Positions 38,421 through 51,240 of a stretch of 64,000 bases of DNA are shown here, piece after piece. The translations under genes and the position numbers were made by a program. Each line of letters opens with the position of its first letter. Within the stretch, counting starts at the first letter, position 1. Source of the DNA: Hetaerina americana (Eukaryota > Arthropoda > Insecta > Odonata > Calopterygidae). A model generated the notes under the pieces. That model had not been told where the DNA came from and did not search any database. It saw nothing but the letters and a program-made list of their open reading frames with translations. The stretch spans positions 86,949,969 through 87,013,968 of the forward strand of contig JAKTNV010000005.1 in NCBI GenBank assembly GCA_022747635.1. Reading direction: 5' to 3'.

Positions 38421-40664
38421 AGTTTTGACCTTCCAAAGAACAGAATGATTTTTCAATGAAAGGGACTATACATAAGGTTTGATAACAAGAATGTTAAATA
38501 AACTCTGAATCAAACCTGAAACCATTCACGGAAAAAATTTCAGAATACTTTTCTTGCGATAGACAGTTCTCACACTGCAAATTCAATATTTGTGGGCACA
38601 TAACAATATAATTAACTCCGATTTTGTCGACACCACGCGGGGAATAATCTATGAGACTTTGAAACCTTTAACACTCCCGCCAATATTCAATTAAGTTTAC
38701 AAACACAACCGTGAACAATAGAATTTGGCAGGCAATCATGAACAACTGCCAATAAATTGACAACGATGAATTGACGTCTATCAACTTATCTAACCAAACA
38801 GGTGTACTGTAGGCGTACGAGTGCAACTTAAAAAACGCCAACTTATAAAGGCAGGCAGCATTTCTGTGTTTGAAGCACCACCGGCCAATTAAGTGAGCCA
38901 AAAGTGATCACGCAAGAGGAAAATATTCAGTTTCCACCCGAAAGGTTTTTCACTTGGCCCCGAAGAAAAAAGATGGATACACGGCATCAAAGACAATAAA
39001 CATTACGATTGGCAAATACGATTTCGCGGAGCATAATAACATTACCTTGGCACTCGAATTCACTTGGGAAGTGGGGGAAGCTTAATAATATCCGCGAACT
39101 AACTTTGCTTGTAGGTTTTAATTGGAGATGCGAACACCAAAATGATTTTCGCTATAAATCAAAATTCCTCAAGAAACCTATTAAATTCATATTAAATAAC
39201 ATGAAGCTTATCAAAAACATTGAAATCGTTTAAACCACCTGAAACAACCGTAAGATGCTGGAAATGACAGGTAATTAATTGGAGCCACTATGTCACTAAG
39301 AAAATCAGATTAATGCATTGGACAAGAAATGATAGGCAAACTTTCAGGTGGAAAAATTACATAAAATTTAACTAGTCGAACTAATGTAATATTTTGAGTA
39401 TTTCTGAATGACAGCACTTCAGGTGAAACCAGAAGAGGAATCACCATTAAATTCATGCAATGTACAACTGAAGGCACAGAATTGATTCCCAAGGTGAACC
39501 AACACTCTTCCTATTGAACTAAATGATTCAAGATGTAGGATAAAATATCATTGACCAAAATGTGAGCTTAGCTATAAATCACTGAGAAGAATGTACGCAT
39601 GCCGCATTCTTTCAAAAGAAAAATACTAGACATAAGGTATATTTTGATGTAAAAATAAATGAATAGACAACAAAGTATACGTACATTATAGACACCATTG
39701 AGCAGGTCAATATGACATTTTAAAACCTCAAACATTTCACAAACATTGGTAAAATGTGATTTTATTTTCAAAAGTCCACGTAAAAATAATCTCTTGAATT
39801 GTTAGTGCTCTTTCCATGCAAAATACAGAGTGCGGTGAAGATAAGTTTTATTTATAAGTAATAAGGGACTAAAATAGAATGAAGCCTTGGATAAGTAAAT
39901 CACCATCTTTTAGGGACAAATGCTTCAATAAAATTGAGCTGGTATATTTTTCAGTGAAAACAATTCATATCTACGTCCGATTTTTCCAGTTTGTATACAA
40001 TTCCTCTCAGCTTCATCAGCATAAGATCTATTTGCACATCCACCTGCTCACAGCAGATTTTCATGAGGGAAAACATTATCCTGTAGTCCTCAAGACTACT
40101 TTACAAATTCCTCTTTTTCAAGAATAATATCAAAATTGCCACAGTGAAATCTTCAGGTCAAACTCCTTCCTCATAAATGTTATACATATGTAAAAAAAAT
40201 TTTTCTTTTCAGTATTGGTTAGAACCATTCAATGGATCTTTCTATCATTTTCCATAAATAGGTAGAGAAACTTAATACGTTCACTAAAATCAGGTTAAAA
40301 TAAGATTAAATTACTCATAGAAATTATTTCCTTCTTTCTTAATCATTAATTCTCTTTTCAATTTCTTTACACCAACCGCTATTTTATCAGAAGATTGGTG
40401 GCCTGCAGTTCTCCACTCTTCCCGATCCAATAATAATTCGTTTATTGCATAAAAATTAACAAAAATCTCCACATTGGTTTCTACATTAAATTATTAAATT
40501 GATTAAAACAGACATCCCAGAAGCCTCGGTGAACAAATAAATGGTGTCTCCACCAAAATGCAAAGGACAAGTCTTAGGTCACCTTGCATTTGACATCTCT
40601 TGCATGCTATTTTCCTCTTTCACTGAGACATTTCTGAAGCAAGTGAATAAATCCATATAATGTT
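38421..40664. other. intergenic DNA, nothing recognised
   Basis: AT-rich sequence upstream of CYLD; no exon with domain similarity or credible splice sites found on either strand. Confidence 0.55.
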
Positions 40665-41505
40665 ATATTAGGGTGGGGGCTAAACATGGAGTACATTTTT
40701 AAGAAAGCTTTCAAAAGTCTTCATTGGGTGATGAGAAACCTCAAAGGGAGCATTAGAGCAACTAAGGAAAAGGCGTATCAGACCCAGGTAAGACCCATTT
40801 TAGAGTATGCATCTCTTGCATGGGACCCTCATGAAGAAGGACATATCAAAAACTGGAAAAGGTAGAAAGAAAGGTTGCCCGATATGTCCTGGGGAAGCAT
40901 GGGAGGATGGAGAGTGTGTATGACATATTAAAACCGCTGGGCTGGGAACCTCTAAAAAGTAGAAGAAAAATAAGCAGACTTTGTTGTGGAATGTTCCGCA
41001 TTCTGGCAAGGGGGAGAAAGCTTGGGCAGAACTAAGGTTAGAGGAGGGGAACCCAAATTTTATAGGGAGAAATGACCACAAATTCAAGGTAAAATGGCGC
41101 GCACAATGAACGAATAAAAAAAATTTCTTTTCCAAATAGAACAATTGTTGATTGGAACACCTTACCTGCAAAAATATTCTAGCCCTTTTCTAAAAGAGTG
41201 CATACTTTTAAGAAAATATTTAAGCAACTTATGTAATAACTTGATTGATGTGTGGTGTAAAATTATAAGTAACAGCTTAATTTTTTTTAATCTATCTTAT
41301 CTTTTTTTTCTTGCTGATTGATTGATGTTAACGATATGGGGATTTTCTTATTTTGTGAAAGAGATTTGTGTTTCGAAGTTTTGTTTAAGTGCACTTTTGT
41401 TTTACTGACTGATTTTACCTATTATCTTCTGTGATTAATTGAGTCTCGTGTGCCACCTGACACTGTCTGTCTGCACATGTGGTTTTAAATAATAATATTC
41501 AACCC
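40665..41505 (+). mobile_element. second, broken copy of the 2.8-kb RT element family
   Basis: It matches the 3' part of the element at 2811-4152: GGGTGGGGGCTAAACATGG, then AAGAAAGCTTTCAAAA, through the C-terminal RT region and the shared 3' UTR phrase GTGTGCCACCTGACACTGTC, ending in a TAA-like tail near 41500. Small indels break the reading frame (for example near 40850 and 40985). It is more 5'-truncated than the first copy and older in appearance. Confidence 0.93.
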
Positions 41506-44500
41506 AATCCCATTTGCTATCTTCAAGAGGTAGCTATGGTGGCATGACCTTTGCATTAGTTAAGCGTTCAGTACATTAGCCAGACTTGACCCGCCTTTTA
41601 CATTAAATTAATTAAATATTTGTCCAGAAAAAGTTATGCTAATGAGTAGCATGAGTGAAACAATGTATGAATGTGGCAGAAGGAAAATAAGAACATGCGA
41701 GAAAATGGTAACCATGGACAAAATAAGTAAGAGGGGATAAGTTTCCTTTTATCATCTAAAACTAGGATTTTCTGGACAGTGCCCACTATGAAAGAGAACA
41801 ACATGGGTATCTATGGATTAAAATCATGCTTGCAAACACATTAGTTTTTTTCAGATGTAATTGACCTGTATATCGAAGAACTTCTTAATGTAAATTTACT
41901 TATCCCACAGTTGTTTGAAGTTCTAAAACATTTTAAATTATATCATCTATTTAAAGGAAAATGGTGGAATAAATTTAAATTCTCCCAATTTTTTACTGTA
42001 CAGAGTCATCTACAAGCGACTCATTTAGGGTAGCTTTTCGCCTACCAACAATGGTGGTTTTTCACCCTTTCATTGATCATATAAGAGAACATATAAGAAT
42101 CAAATATTGGTATTTTGAGTTGAACATTTTCATTTGTTCTCCGCTGCGATTTTGTCTGAAGGTGCTTCATGGTACCAAGTATTTTTTTCATAGTTGAGCA
42201 TTCACTCAGGAAAGATTTGTGTTGTAATAAAGTTGTTGAAAAACTAAGTGGATTTTCATTTACTAAATGCTCAATTTTAAGTTGGGTCCATAATATTTCA
42301 TTTTTTTATGAAATTATTCCTTCACGTTGTGAGCTATAGATATTTTCATACAGAGTGGTGTACATTATGACAAAGTTCAACGAAGTATTTCATGAGCATA
42401 AACATTAGTGTTAATTGTGGAAATTCAGAAGAATGGTAATCCTGACAACGTCCACTGATGCAACCATTTCCTTCTAGAATGATCTTGTCACCTGATATAA
42501 GCAAGATTGTAGAAGAAGTACTGATAGTTGAAATTTGAGCCTAGACCTCCATACTCTTGAAAATGATTCGAGTAATGTACAAATGTGACATGGGTAAACA
42601 CATATATGGTCTACTTTACACCTACTACTAATAAGAGTGCATGGGGAAAATGAGTACCATATGTATGACGACATAGAACTTAGTAACAGTTTGCTACAGG
42701 AAATGTAAGCAAAGTACTGTATCAACTGCCATAAGTTCATGTAAAGGACGCTGTCGGGATTAAGGAAATAACTTGCAATTTGTTATAGTTAGACACGAAA
42801 CCATTACTGTGGTTTCACAATTGTAGCTGCGAGAGTCAGTTGTCGATTCCTACTGAAGCCGAGGTTTATTTACGCTACTTGTGCAATCTGCAACTGCATT
42901 CACAGTCTTCTATTCTTTTTATATTTAAACATAAAACATATTAATGACATCATGCTGGAATACATTTTAAAGGTAAACCGAGAAATTCAAACTCAAGACA
43001 GTGGAAAAGAAAACTTAACGCATGGGTTGCCCATCCTAAGTTATTTGGCATTTTCATCGTAGGCATATAAGATGTTTATAGCAACTTGATGGTAAGGCAG
43101 ATTGAAATATTTAATTATGCGGTTACAATGAAACATGAATTTACTCAAATTTTCCAAAGGTGGGCAATGTACATACACTCTCATATTGCTATTAATAGAA
43201 CGCGCACTACATTTGAAAATTAATTCAGGCTGTCACACAACACCTAGTGAAAATGAAAAACTATGATAATAAATATAAACTACAGACCAAATATATAAAC
43301 GATTCTAACGCACTTGCAATGTTTATTTGAATTGCTTACACGAAGTGCACTATAAAAGACACTCAACTGCGGTTTGACATGAGACATCGAGCACATATTA
43401 GAAAGCGTGAAAATAACCTTAAATACAAAGATAATCCTAAACACTTGCCTCATTAGTTGCTTTTAAATTACGAAACACCCCCACTCCTGGTGAGCATAAT
43501 CCATTATTTTTGTATTTCCTTTTGAACTCGTCAATTCAATAATACTGCTTTCTGTCAGTAAGTCTAAAAGTTTTGAGATCAGCTTCTTTCAAAATTAGTT
43601 TTCTTCGAATTACGTTCCATTCCTTTGCAAATTAAACATGATAAGCATTAACCACATCATGATATTATCCGCATGTTGTAATAACATCAGATGCGTTATT
43701 GTTTGCAAGTTTGGCCAACACAACAAATATTAATAAAATTCAAGATTTCCGAGCTTGTCAGAAATGCCTCGGAAAAGTGTCCTTATTAATAATATTTAAA
43801 AATGATTCTGGGCATTCTTCTTAAACATTATTAAGAACATAAAATTGATATATTTTTCATGACAATCTACGGTAAACTTTTTGTGTTGGGAGACTTGATT
43901 TTAGCAAAAACTCACATAATTTATTCATAACAGCGATTCAGGGGAAAGGAGAATTGTTTTCAACTTTCAAATTCATACTCTTGTTGAATGTATAATGAGT
44001 GAAAGAATACACGTGGGGGATTGTATAGAAATGATATTATTTTGTTTTAAGTAACAAACTACTTAAAATCTGCTCGAACAACATTAATTAACCAGCCGAT
44101 TGATCCATTAACTTGACCTACGGGAGGGCTGAATGGAAGTGTCTGTAGAATTTGGATACTCATGAAGTCCGCAATATTTGAAGCAATAATTTTGATTGAG
44201 AGTACCTCTTTTTTAAGTGGAAAACCTGGAATGGATGTATCCGAATTCATAACATTCCATACACAATTGTATAGGTCCGAGATTAGTTTATTTTCGGTAA
44301 ATCATTCCTCTGGCTTGACATAGGCCCCTCATGGAACTTCCTTATAATACATTCGTGGCTGTTAAGCAACTTCAATAAAAACCTTGCTGACTATAGCAAT
44401 GACTTTCCATACATGGGGCAAAATATCTCGTGTGAATAATTATATGATAATACTGTAAAATAATATTGTTTTATTGGAAAAATGATATATTAAGCTTTAA

Positions 44501-44670
44501 GCAACTACAAGAATGGCATTTCAGCACTTTTCCATCAAAATATTAAAGTTATAATGAGCTTTGGCGCGCTCATCATGTTCTTAGTTCTTGCTCCCAATCA
44601 AAACAAGCAGTTTCTACGTAGATACATTAGCAAATATTACTGATGATATGGAGTTTTCCTGTCATATACA
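41506..44670. other. intergenic DNA, nothing recognised
   Basis: AT-rich; no supported gene or repeat. Confidence 0.5.
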
Positions 44671-44674
44671 GTAT

Positions 44675-44755
44675 ATAGATAGATAGTGGTCTTTATTTGG
44701 GCGAAATTGAGACCAAATGGTACAGTATAGAGCGTTTTGTGTGTCATGCTGATGA
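44675..44755 (-). mobile_element. possible LINE 3' tail
   Basis: On the minus strand the sequence ends AATAAAGACCACTATCTATCTAT, a polyadenylation-like hexamer followed by a short (CTAT)n run, the usual shape of a LINE 3' terminus. No coding part is attached. Confidence 0.35.
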
Positions 44756-45219
44756 ATAATAATTAAAATTTTTATTCCTACTGAATTTTAGAAATGATGT
44801 ACGTAGAAGAACCATCACATCTTGAACATACCCTGTTTGAAGTCCCATCATCCTCCTTTCTTAGACTAAAAAAGATGAACTCTTTACACTTTATACTCCA
44901 CTTTAAGTACACACAGGACTAGTGAACAATAGTGTAGATTATGGCCCCTATCATGTAATAGTATTATGTACTGTATTTTTTGCAAAAGTTTCATATTTCT
45001 GGTTGTGTTAAAAAATATATAAAATCCAATTATGACTTGTAGAAAAATCTATTTTTAGTCAATTCTGGATTTCCCACATGTGAAATAAAGGACTGCATGT
45101 AGTCCACATTCAAAGGATTTCTATTTTCACAGAATTTTATTATATATGACTCATTTCCATGTTAACTCAAATCACCATCAGGTACAATAATGATATTAGC
45201 AGAGTATTAGCTAATGATT

Positions 45220-45660
45220 TAAGCTGACTTCGAAACAGTGCATAATAAAACACAGTGGAAACAAATTCTTTTCAAGCACCTATGATGAATTTCAATTATC
45301 ACCTCAACTTCATCAAGAGCTACTTATATCAGTATACTATATAAAGTGAAACCTGCAAAGTACAGAATCTGAAGAACTAGGAGTCAACCCCCAAAATATC
45401 ACTAATAATGTATGATGAACATGTTCCTCTCATTATTTTATGGCGACTTGGGCTTTCCTTAAGGTTTGAACATCACTTTTCAATCCCAAACTTCAAATAA
45501 GTCCCATAGAGTTTAGTTAGGCCTCATTTAGAATATGATGCTTGCATATGGGATCCTCATAAAATCGGATTGATTCCTGAATTTCATGGCATGCAGCATA
45601 GAGGAGCTAGGCTGGGAATCAATCACAGAGTGAAGGCTAAATTAAAACTCTTGCATTAAT
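45220..45660 (+). mobile_element. decayed LINE RT C-terminal fragment
   Basis: At 45510-45650 the plus strand reads SLVRPHLEYDACIWDPHKIG followed by RGARLGINHRVK, the LVRP.LEY....WDP signature that follows the RT active site in CR1/Jockey elements. Upstream traces (a D-F-E-x-V-H block near 45225) have many stops. It is not the same family as the 2.8-kb element. Confidence 0.7.
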
Positions 45661-47837
45661 TGGAAGGATGTCTCTTTAGCAATGATATTGAAAATGTAAT
45701 ACCTGTATAAGCCCCATCGCACTACGGTGTGCGAGACCATGTCAATAAAATTAGAGAGATTAGTGTAGAGCAGTTAGATATAAGATGTCATTTTTCCCAT
45801 GAACAATGTAAGGGATCAGAGTAACTGTAAGTGACAATGCTATGGGGGAGCATTTTTTTCTCAAAAGTAGTCAGTGTGTAACTGTCCTCTGCTTGCACAT
45901 TTACGTATAACAACCCTTTCTCATTGACGACATTACTTCTTTTTTCAAAAGCTTTTCATGTAAATTGATCACAATTAACTTGGTACAAAATTTATTTTCT
46001 ACATTCGTCATTGCCCATATTAAGACATTTACTCTGCTTGTTCCAGAAATATAAAGTGGTCCCCAGTGATGACATTAAGTGAGATGAAAAATAAATTCAT
46101 ACATACATAATACAAAACATAACAACAAACACATACATATGGATGAGGCTTATTTTCCCTTCACTCAACTCGGGATATGATAAATAATAGGAGAGAATTC
46201 TCATCTCTGTTGGTTTTCAGCCATATTAAAGAAAATTCTAATGTTGCAGCCTATTAATCAGCTCTACCCTGAATGCATTAAAAAGTCACAATATCAGGGG
46301 CAACTCAGAAAAGCCTACTTTCATTGGCATTTGTTAAAAAGTCACAAATAGGATGTCTTGATTGATAGGGGTGCTCTTTGCGTGTAAATGTTACTCTTTC
46401 ATTCCGTAAATATTGCTCTTCTTTTGCAACCTTCTGGTTTTCAGTTCAATGCCATTGGTGGTGCATAGTAAGAGACTGATTTTGTGTGCAATCATTTTTG
46501 TTACTTCATGCAATCACACAACTTTTCTCCCTCATTGCCCTCTCTTAAGAACATACTGAGTGTTAACATGTGATGATATTACAGCATTTTTTCATGCATT
46601 GATACACATGTTGGAAGAAGATTGTTTTGCTTTATCCTTTACTTCTCTTGCCAGCAAATTACATGATAATAATATTACTTAATAATATATAATACTAAGT
46701 AAAGGGGATTAGGGTTAAAAGGGAGAGCTATCTCTTTTGCCAATTAGTTTGATTATGACTTTCCCTATTTCATTAAGTCCAACACAACAACGATTTTTGA
46801 ATTGCTATGATCACTGGAGCAGGCACAGCAAGAGAAAAATGTGACAAGTTCATTCTATGCATAATTGTCATGAAAAATTTGGAATATGCCACACACATTA
46901 TGGGAAAGGAATTTTTCGTCATGAAATGTGAAAGACTACACAGACAACTTCAATGACTTCCCATCTCCAACCAGTTGGATTATACAACCGTTGAGTAGAT
47001 GGCATCAATTTGCTTTCAGAATTTCTCTGGTGGCTTGTTACCCTTCAAGATCCTCATGAATCTTTTCAAGAAATAACCTAGGAACTTAACCACCTCATTT
47101 GACAACCATTGCTGAGGCTTCGGCAGGCTAATTAGGGGTACGTTGATTTATTTGCTACTTCAAAACAGCTTCACATGTTGCTAAAACTCAACTGGGGCTT
47201 TTTAATTTCTCTGGTGAGATAATCAATTACATGACGTTTTCTTTCGGAGGGTCATTTCAGGACGTAAAATATATAGTATCTACACCAATCAAGAATTCTT
47301 TATTTAGATTACCAGCACTAAGGAATTTACATATAAATCCTAATTAGAAAGCTCCTCATAAAGGCATCGTCATATTAATTATACACTAGTATTAAAAGTT
47401 GATACCTATCAAAATAACGAAAGATGAATGTCACCTAAAAAGAACAAATTAATTATATACCAAAGTGGAAAATGACCATTTTTCAAAACATAGGCATAAC
47501 ACACGATCTCAATTTATTCCTTTAATAAATACCTATATTTGGATCTTCTAAAGTTCGAGTTATTTACAACTGGGATGCCAAATATATTTAGAGATTAAAA
47601 TAAAAGTATATGGACAAATCTCCTTCATGTACCCTTGGGGCCGAAAAATGGTATGGGCCCACGATATCTAATAATATATTATAAGTCACCGGTGCTTACA
47701 GGATCAAAGGAAACTAAATTAACACAATTGGGAGATGCCTCCTCTCTACTAATCACTTCAACCACCAAAGCACTGAAATGTCGCCAATTTCAAATAACTT
47801 AGATAATGTTTTAATCAGGTACCGCTTGAATTAGATG
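45661..47837. other. intergenic DNA, nothing recognised
   Basis: AT-rich; contains the presumed LYRM2 3' flank. A minus-strand AATAAA at 47513-47518 is a possible LYRM2 poly(A) signal, about 320 nt after the stop. Confidence 0.5.
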
Positions 47838-47915
47838 TTACCGGCTCATGGACAAACTTCGTCTTAGTTCTTCCTGAAAGGTCTTGCCGTGTTGCAACAA
47901 GACTTTCACGGCATT
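47838..47915 (-). CDS. LYRM2: LYRM2 exon 3 and stop
   Basis: Acceptor TTTCCAG. Its 25 codons start NAVKVLLQHGKTFQEELRR, matching the third helix; TAA stop at 47840-47838. Confidence 0.93.
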   Translation of the reverse strand, partial: NAVKVLLQHGKTFQEELRRSLSMSR

Positions 47916-48299
47916 CTGGAAATAGCCATAAAAATCATATTAGCACATATCTGCGTGGCCTTCTCAGGACTTCATTACAAACTTCCATGGAGAGCAAATA
48001 TAGGCTACGAACGCATGAAACGAGACCAAAGGAACTCACTTCATCAATCACATGCATATTACTCCTAAAATCGGCTCGAACCCAGTCTTTCAACTCTTTC
48101 TTATTTTTTTCCCCGGGAACTTCACGAATGGTGCGTAAAATACTTCGATAAAGGCCCAGTACCTGTTTACGCATCATAAACTGTGGGAGTACGCTGTTAG
48201 GACTTAGTAGTTGCTAAATATTTGAGATAAACATCAAAATATTTTAAAGCAATAAGGTACCTGCTTCAATGATAAAGTGGGGGTAATTTTTCCAGCCAT
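47838..48299 (-). CDS. LYRM2: LYRM2, complete three-exon gene
   Basis: Small mitochondrial LYR-motif protein of the complex 1 LYR family. LYR proteins fold as three helices in the matrix, bind acylated acyl-carrier protein and help respiratory complex or Fe-S assembly; LYRM2 has been linked to complex I. Exons: 48299-48261 (MAGKITPTLSLKQ), 48180-48040 and 47915-47838, with introns of 80 and 124 bp. All junctions are phase 0 and GT-AG. The product is 85 aa against 88 in human. The LYR motif is at about residues 23-25 in VLGLYRSILRTI, followed by LKDWVRADFR, a segment diagnostic of LYRM2. The gene lies 10 kb upstream of CYLD on the same strand, with its own start. Confidence 0.96.
48040..48180 (-). 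CDS. LYRM2: LYRM2 exon 2 (LYR motif)
   Basis: Acceptor CCCACAG, donor GTGAGT. Its 47 codons start FMMRKQVLGLYRSI and end NMHVIDE, holding the LYR motif and helices 1-2. Confidence 0.96.
48261..48299 (-). CDS. LYRM2: LYRM2 exon 1
   Basis: ATG at 48299-48297; 13 codons ending LSLKQ, then GTACCT donor. The TLSLKQF junction with exon 2 matches the family N-terminus, which fixes the start. Confidence 0.93.
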
Positions 48300-48619
48300 T
48301 TTAATGTAGTATCAACCATCAATCACTATAGAACTGCTTCATTCCTACGATTAAGGGATTGCTACAGATCTGAGTGCTCCGGGTGCTGACTCATCGTTAA
48401 ATACGCCCAGTGTTCGAAATTCCAAACTAAAGTCATGCAAAATAGGTATAATCTGCAGGATATTATCGTTCTGATTCATATGTACATATTTGTGTTCAGG
48501 GCAGGTTATTTTCCATTCAACGAAGACGATAATCTGAAATTGATTCAGAAAATAATCTATATTTCCAAAAATAATCTTAAATATTTAATATTAGATATTT
48601 ATCCACGGGCGAGTTAAAT

Positions 48620-50320
48620 TGTTTGATCATAAGAAATGTCTTGTTTTTGTCAATTTTTAGGGGTTTGTTCTGATCATGTTTATTCTCACAATTGGTGCAC
48701 CTCGCCTGCAAGAATATGCAGTACGAAAATTTTACGAAAATTTTGGTTAATAAATTACCACGGCATCCTTAAAAACGGTTTGCTTACAAGAAAACGTCAT
48801 GTTTTCCAATTTTCGTTATTTTGCTTTAATTTTCTTTGTTCTCGCAAAAATTAATCTCGTTGATTTTATTTGGGAACTTCTTTTGCCAGAATGTGCCGTA
48901 AATTAAGAGAATTATGATGTAGAAATTACAATTCCACGGGAATGTGCAGTAAATTAATATAAATATGGTGTATAATATATCTATGGTGTATATGATCTAC
49001 CACAGCGGCCTTAAAAGTGTTTGTCCACATGAAATGGTATTATCTTTAATTTTAATTTTTCGCTTTTATTTTCCTCGCACTTGCAAATTTTTCTGGTTTA
49101 CTTTATTTGTGCCCCAAAATGTGCCGTATAATAAGAAAAATATGGTGTTCAAACCTCCACAAGGTTTAATACAGATTGGACAAAAGAAAATGTGTTTTTT
49201 TTCTTCAAATTTTGTTGTTTCACTTTTATTTTCTTAATTCCCGCAAAATTTACTCGTTGGATATATTTGCGCCCTTTTTCTGCCAGAATATAGTGTATTT
49301 TAATAGAAATATGTTGTGTAATTTATCACAGAATCCTTTAAAGTTTTTGGTCACACGAAAACGTCTGATTTTTTCAATTTCCAATTTTCTCTCTGAATTT
49401 GTTTATTTACAAATATGTTTCTCACTAGCTCTATTTATGCACTTTTTCTGCTAGAATTTGCAGTTTATAAAGAAAAAATTGGTAAAAATGATACCACAGT
49501 GTCCATGAATGTGTTTGGTCACAAGAAAACGTCTTGTTTGTTCAATTTTCGTGTTTTCGCATTTATTTTCTTTGTTATCGCAAAGTTTTCTCGTTGACTT
49601 TATTTGTTCCCCTAATCTGCCAGAATGAGCAGTGTTTTAAGAAAAATATACATTGAGTACAGGTTAACAGAGCGTCCTGAAAATGGTTAGGTCTCAAGAA
49701 AACGTCATGTTATTCCAATGTTTGTGTTTTCGCTTAATTTTTTTCTGTTCTCGCAAATTTTTCTCGTTGGCTTTATTTGTGCGCTTTTTTGCCAGAAAGT
49801 CCGTTATATTATGAAAAGTATGGTGTTCAAATTACTACAGCATCATTAAAGCGGTTCGGTCATTAGGAAATTTGGGTATTTTTTCAATTTTTGTGTTTTA
49901 ATACAGATTTCATTTGTTCTCCCAAATTTTTTCCATCTGCTATAGATGGAAATAGTGGTTTTTTTCTGCTAGAGCATGTAACAGTTTCTGTGCATGGTCA
50001 GTGCAATATGTTAAGAAAAATATGGTGTATATAATAAGACAGCGTGTTTAAATGTGTTGGGTCACGACAAAATCTAGTTTTTCAATTTTCGTGTTTTCGA
50101 TCTCGTTTTATTGTTCTCGCAAATTTTTTAATTGACTTTATTTGTGCCCATTTTCTATCAGAAAGTATTTTTTATAAAGTAAGCTAAAATGCCCAAATTA
50201 CCACAGCGCCCTTAAAACACTTTGGTCAAAAAAAGGTTTTTTTCTCCAATATCGTATTTTCGCTTTTATTTTTAAATTTTTTGTGTAGTCTTTAATTTGT
50301 GCTATGGTTTGTTCTTAAGG
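48620..50320. repeat. diverged tandem satellite, about 170-bp monomers, about 9 copies
   Basis: A block running TTTCGTGTTTTCGC.TTTATTTTC, TTGTTCTCGCAAATTTTTCTC, GTTGACTTTATTTGTGCCC, CTGCCAGAATGTGCAGTA, AAGAAAAATATGGTGTA, ACCACAGCGTCCTTAAAA and GGTCACAAGAAAACGTCTTG recurs in this order. The GCCAGAAT anchor occurs at about 48706, 48885, 49113, 49282, 49450, 49619, 49791, 49968 and 50156, giving spacings of about 168-188 bp, with one 228-bp unit that has an internal duplication. Copies differ substantially. Short open frames within it are by-products. The array begins about 320 bp upstream of the LYRM2 start. Confidence 0.93.
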
Positions 50321-50649
50321 GTAAGTGATGTTTTTTTTCAATTGATCTTCTGATGCAGTATTTACCTATATAAGGAGAAGTTAAGTTATTCATTTTTCTA
50401 GATTTATGCGAGGAAGGAAGATTTGGTAGAAGTAACATTTAATGATAGCTATAAAGATCTTTGTGAAAAGTGAATTTTGATGCAAGGTTGTGCACAAATA
50501 TTCTTTGAACGTAATCAATTGTATGAATATGGAGGTTCTAGTAAGGTGGCCAAAAGGGCAGTATTAACGATGAAAGATTTTACAGTATCAGAAGATAAAT
50601 TGAAGTGATTTGTATGCTTTAGATTGAACATAGTTATAATGTCGATGGA

Positions 50650-51240
50650 ATGTTAACTGTGAGTCAAATATAACTCATTGGTCTTTTATATTTGTTAATT
50701 GAGCCATAGGATAATAGCATAGTCTATATTTATAATGCTGTAGGCTATTTGCCCTGTTGAATGTTACAGAATAGCATTTTTTTAAATTGAAAGTTAGAAT
50801 GTGATGCCTACAATAGGCTTTAAGCCTGCAAATGCAGTTTTGCACAGTTAGGTGATCATCAATTGATTGAACTGATAAAAAAATGTTTAAGTTATTGGCA
50901 TTCAAAAGAAAAGGAATTGGGTTTAATGCATTGTAAACTCTTTTATAAAAATTTTGATTATAGTGGACCCAGATGGGATCCTTGGGGAACGCCTAATTAT
51001 AGATAGAAACATTTACATTTAAATTGCATCGACATGCAGCAATTTTTGCTACAACTTCTTGGTTGGTCAAATAACTTTCCATCCAAACAAGTAAGGTACC
51101 ACTCATGCCCAATGTTTCCAACTTCTTAAGACTAATAGTATCAAAAGCCTTATTGAAGTGAGTATATATGACATCTGTTTGTAGGTTTTTTTTCATACCT
51201 TCTGTGTGATAATTTTGAAATATTAAAAGACTAGTGATTG
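50650..51240 (-). mobile_element. decayed LINE RT fragment
   Basis: The minus strand reads DVIYTHFNKAFDTISLKKL, SYLTNQEVVAKI (about 51060-51180), then GVPQGSHLGPL (about 50961-50993), then a degenerate palm segment (SVQSIDDHLTVQNCI, then KCYSVTF). The FADD box is lost and the frame is broken between blocks. It is Jockey/I-like and distinct from the other LINEs here. Confidence 0.85.
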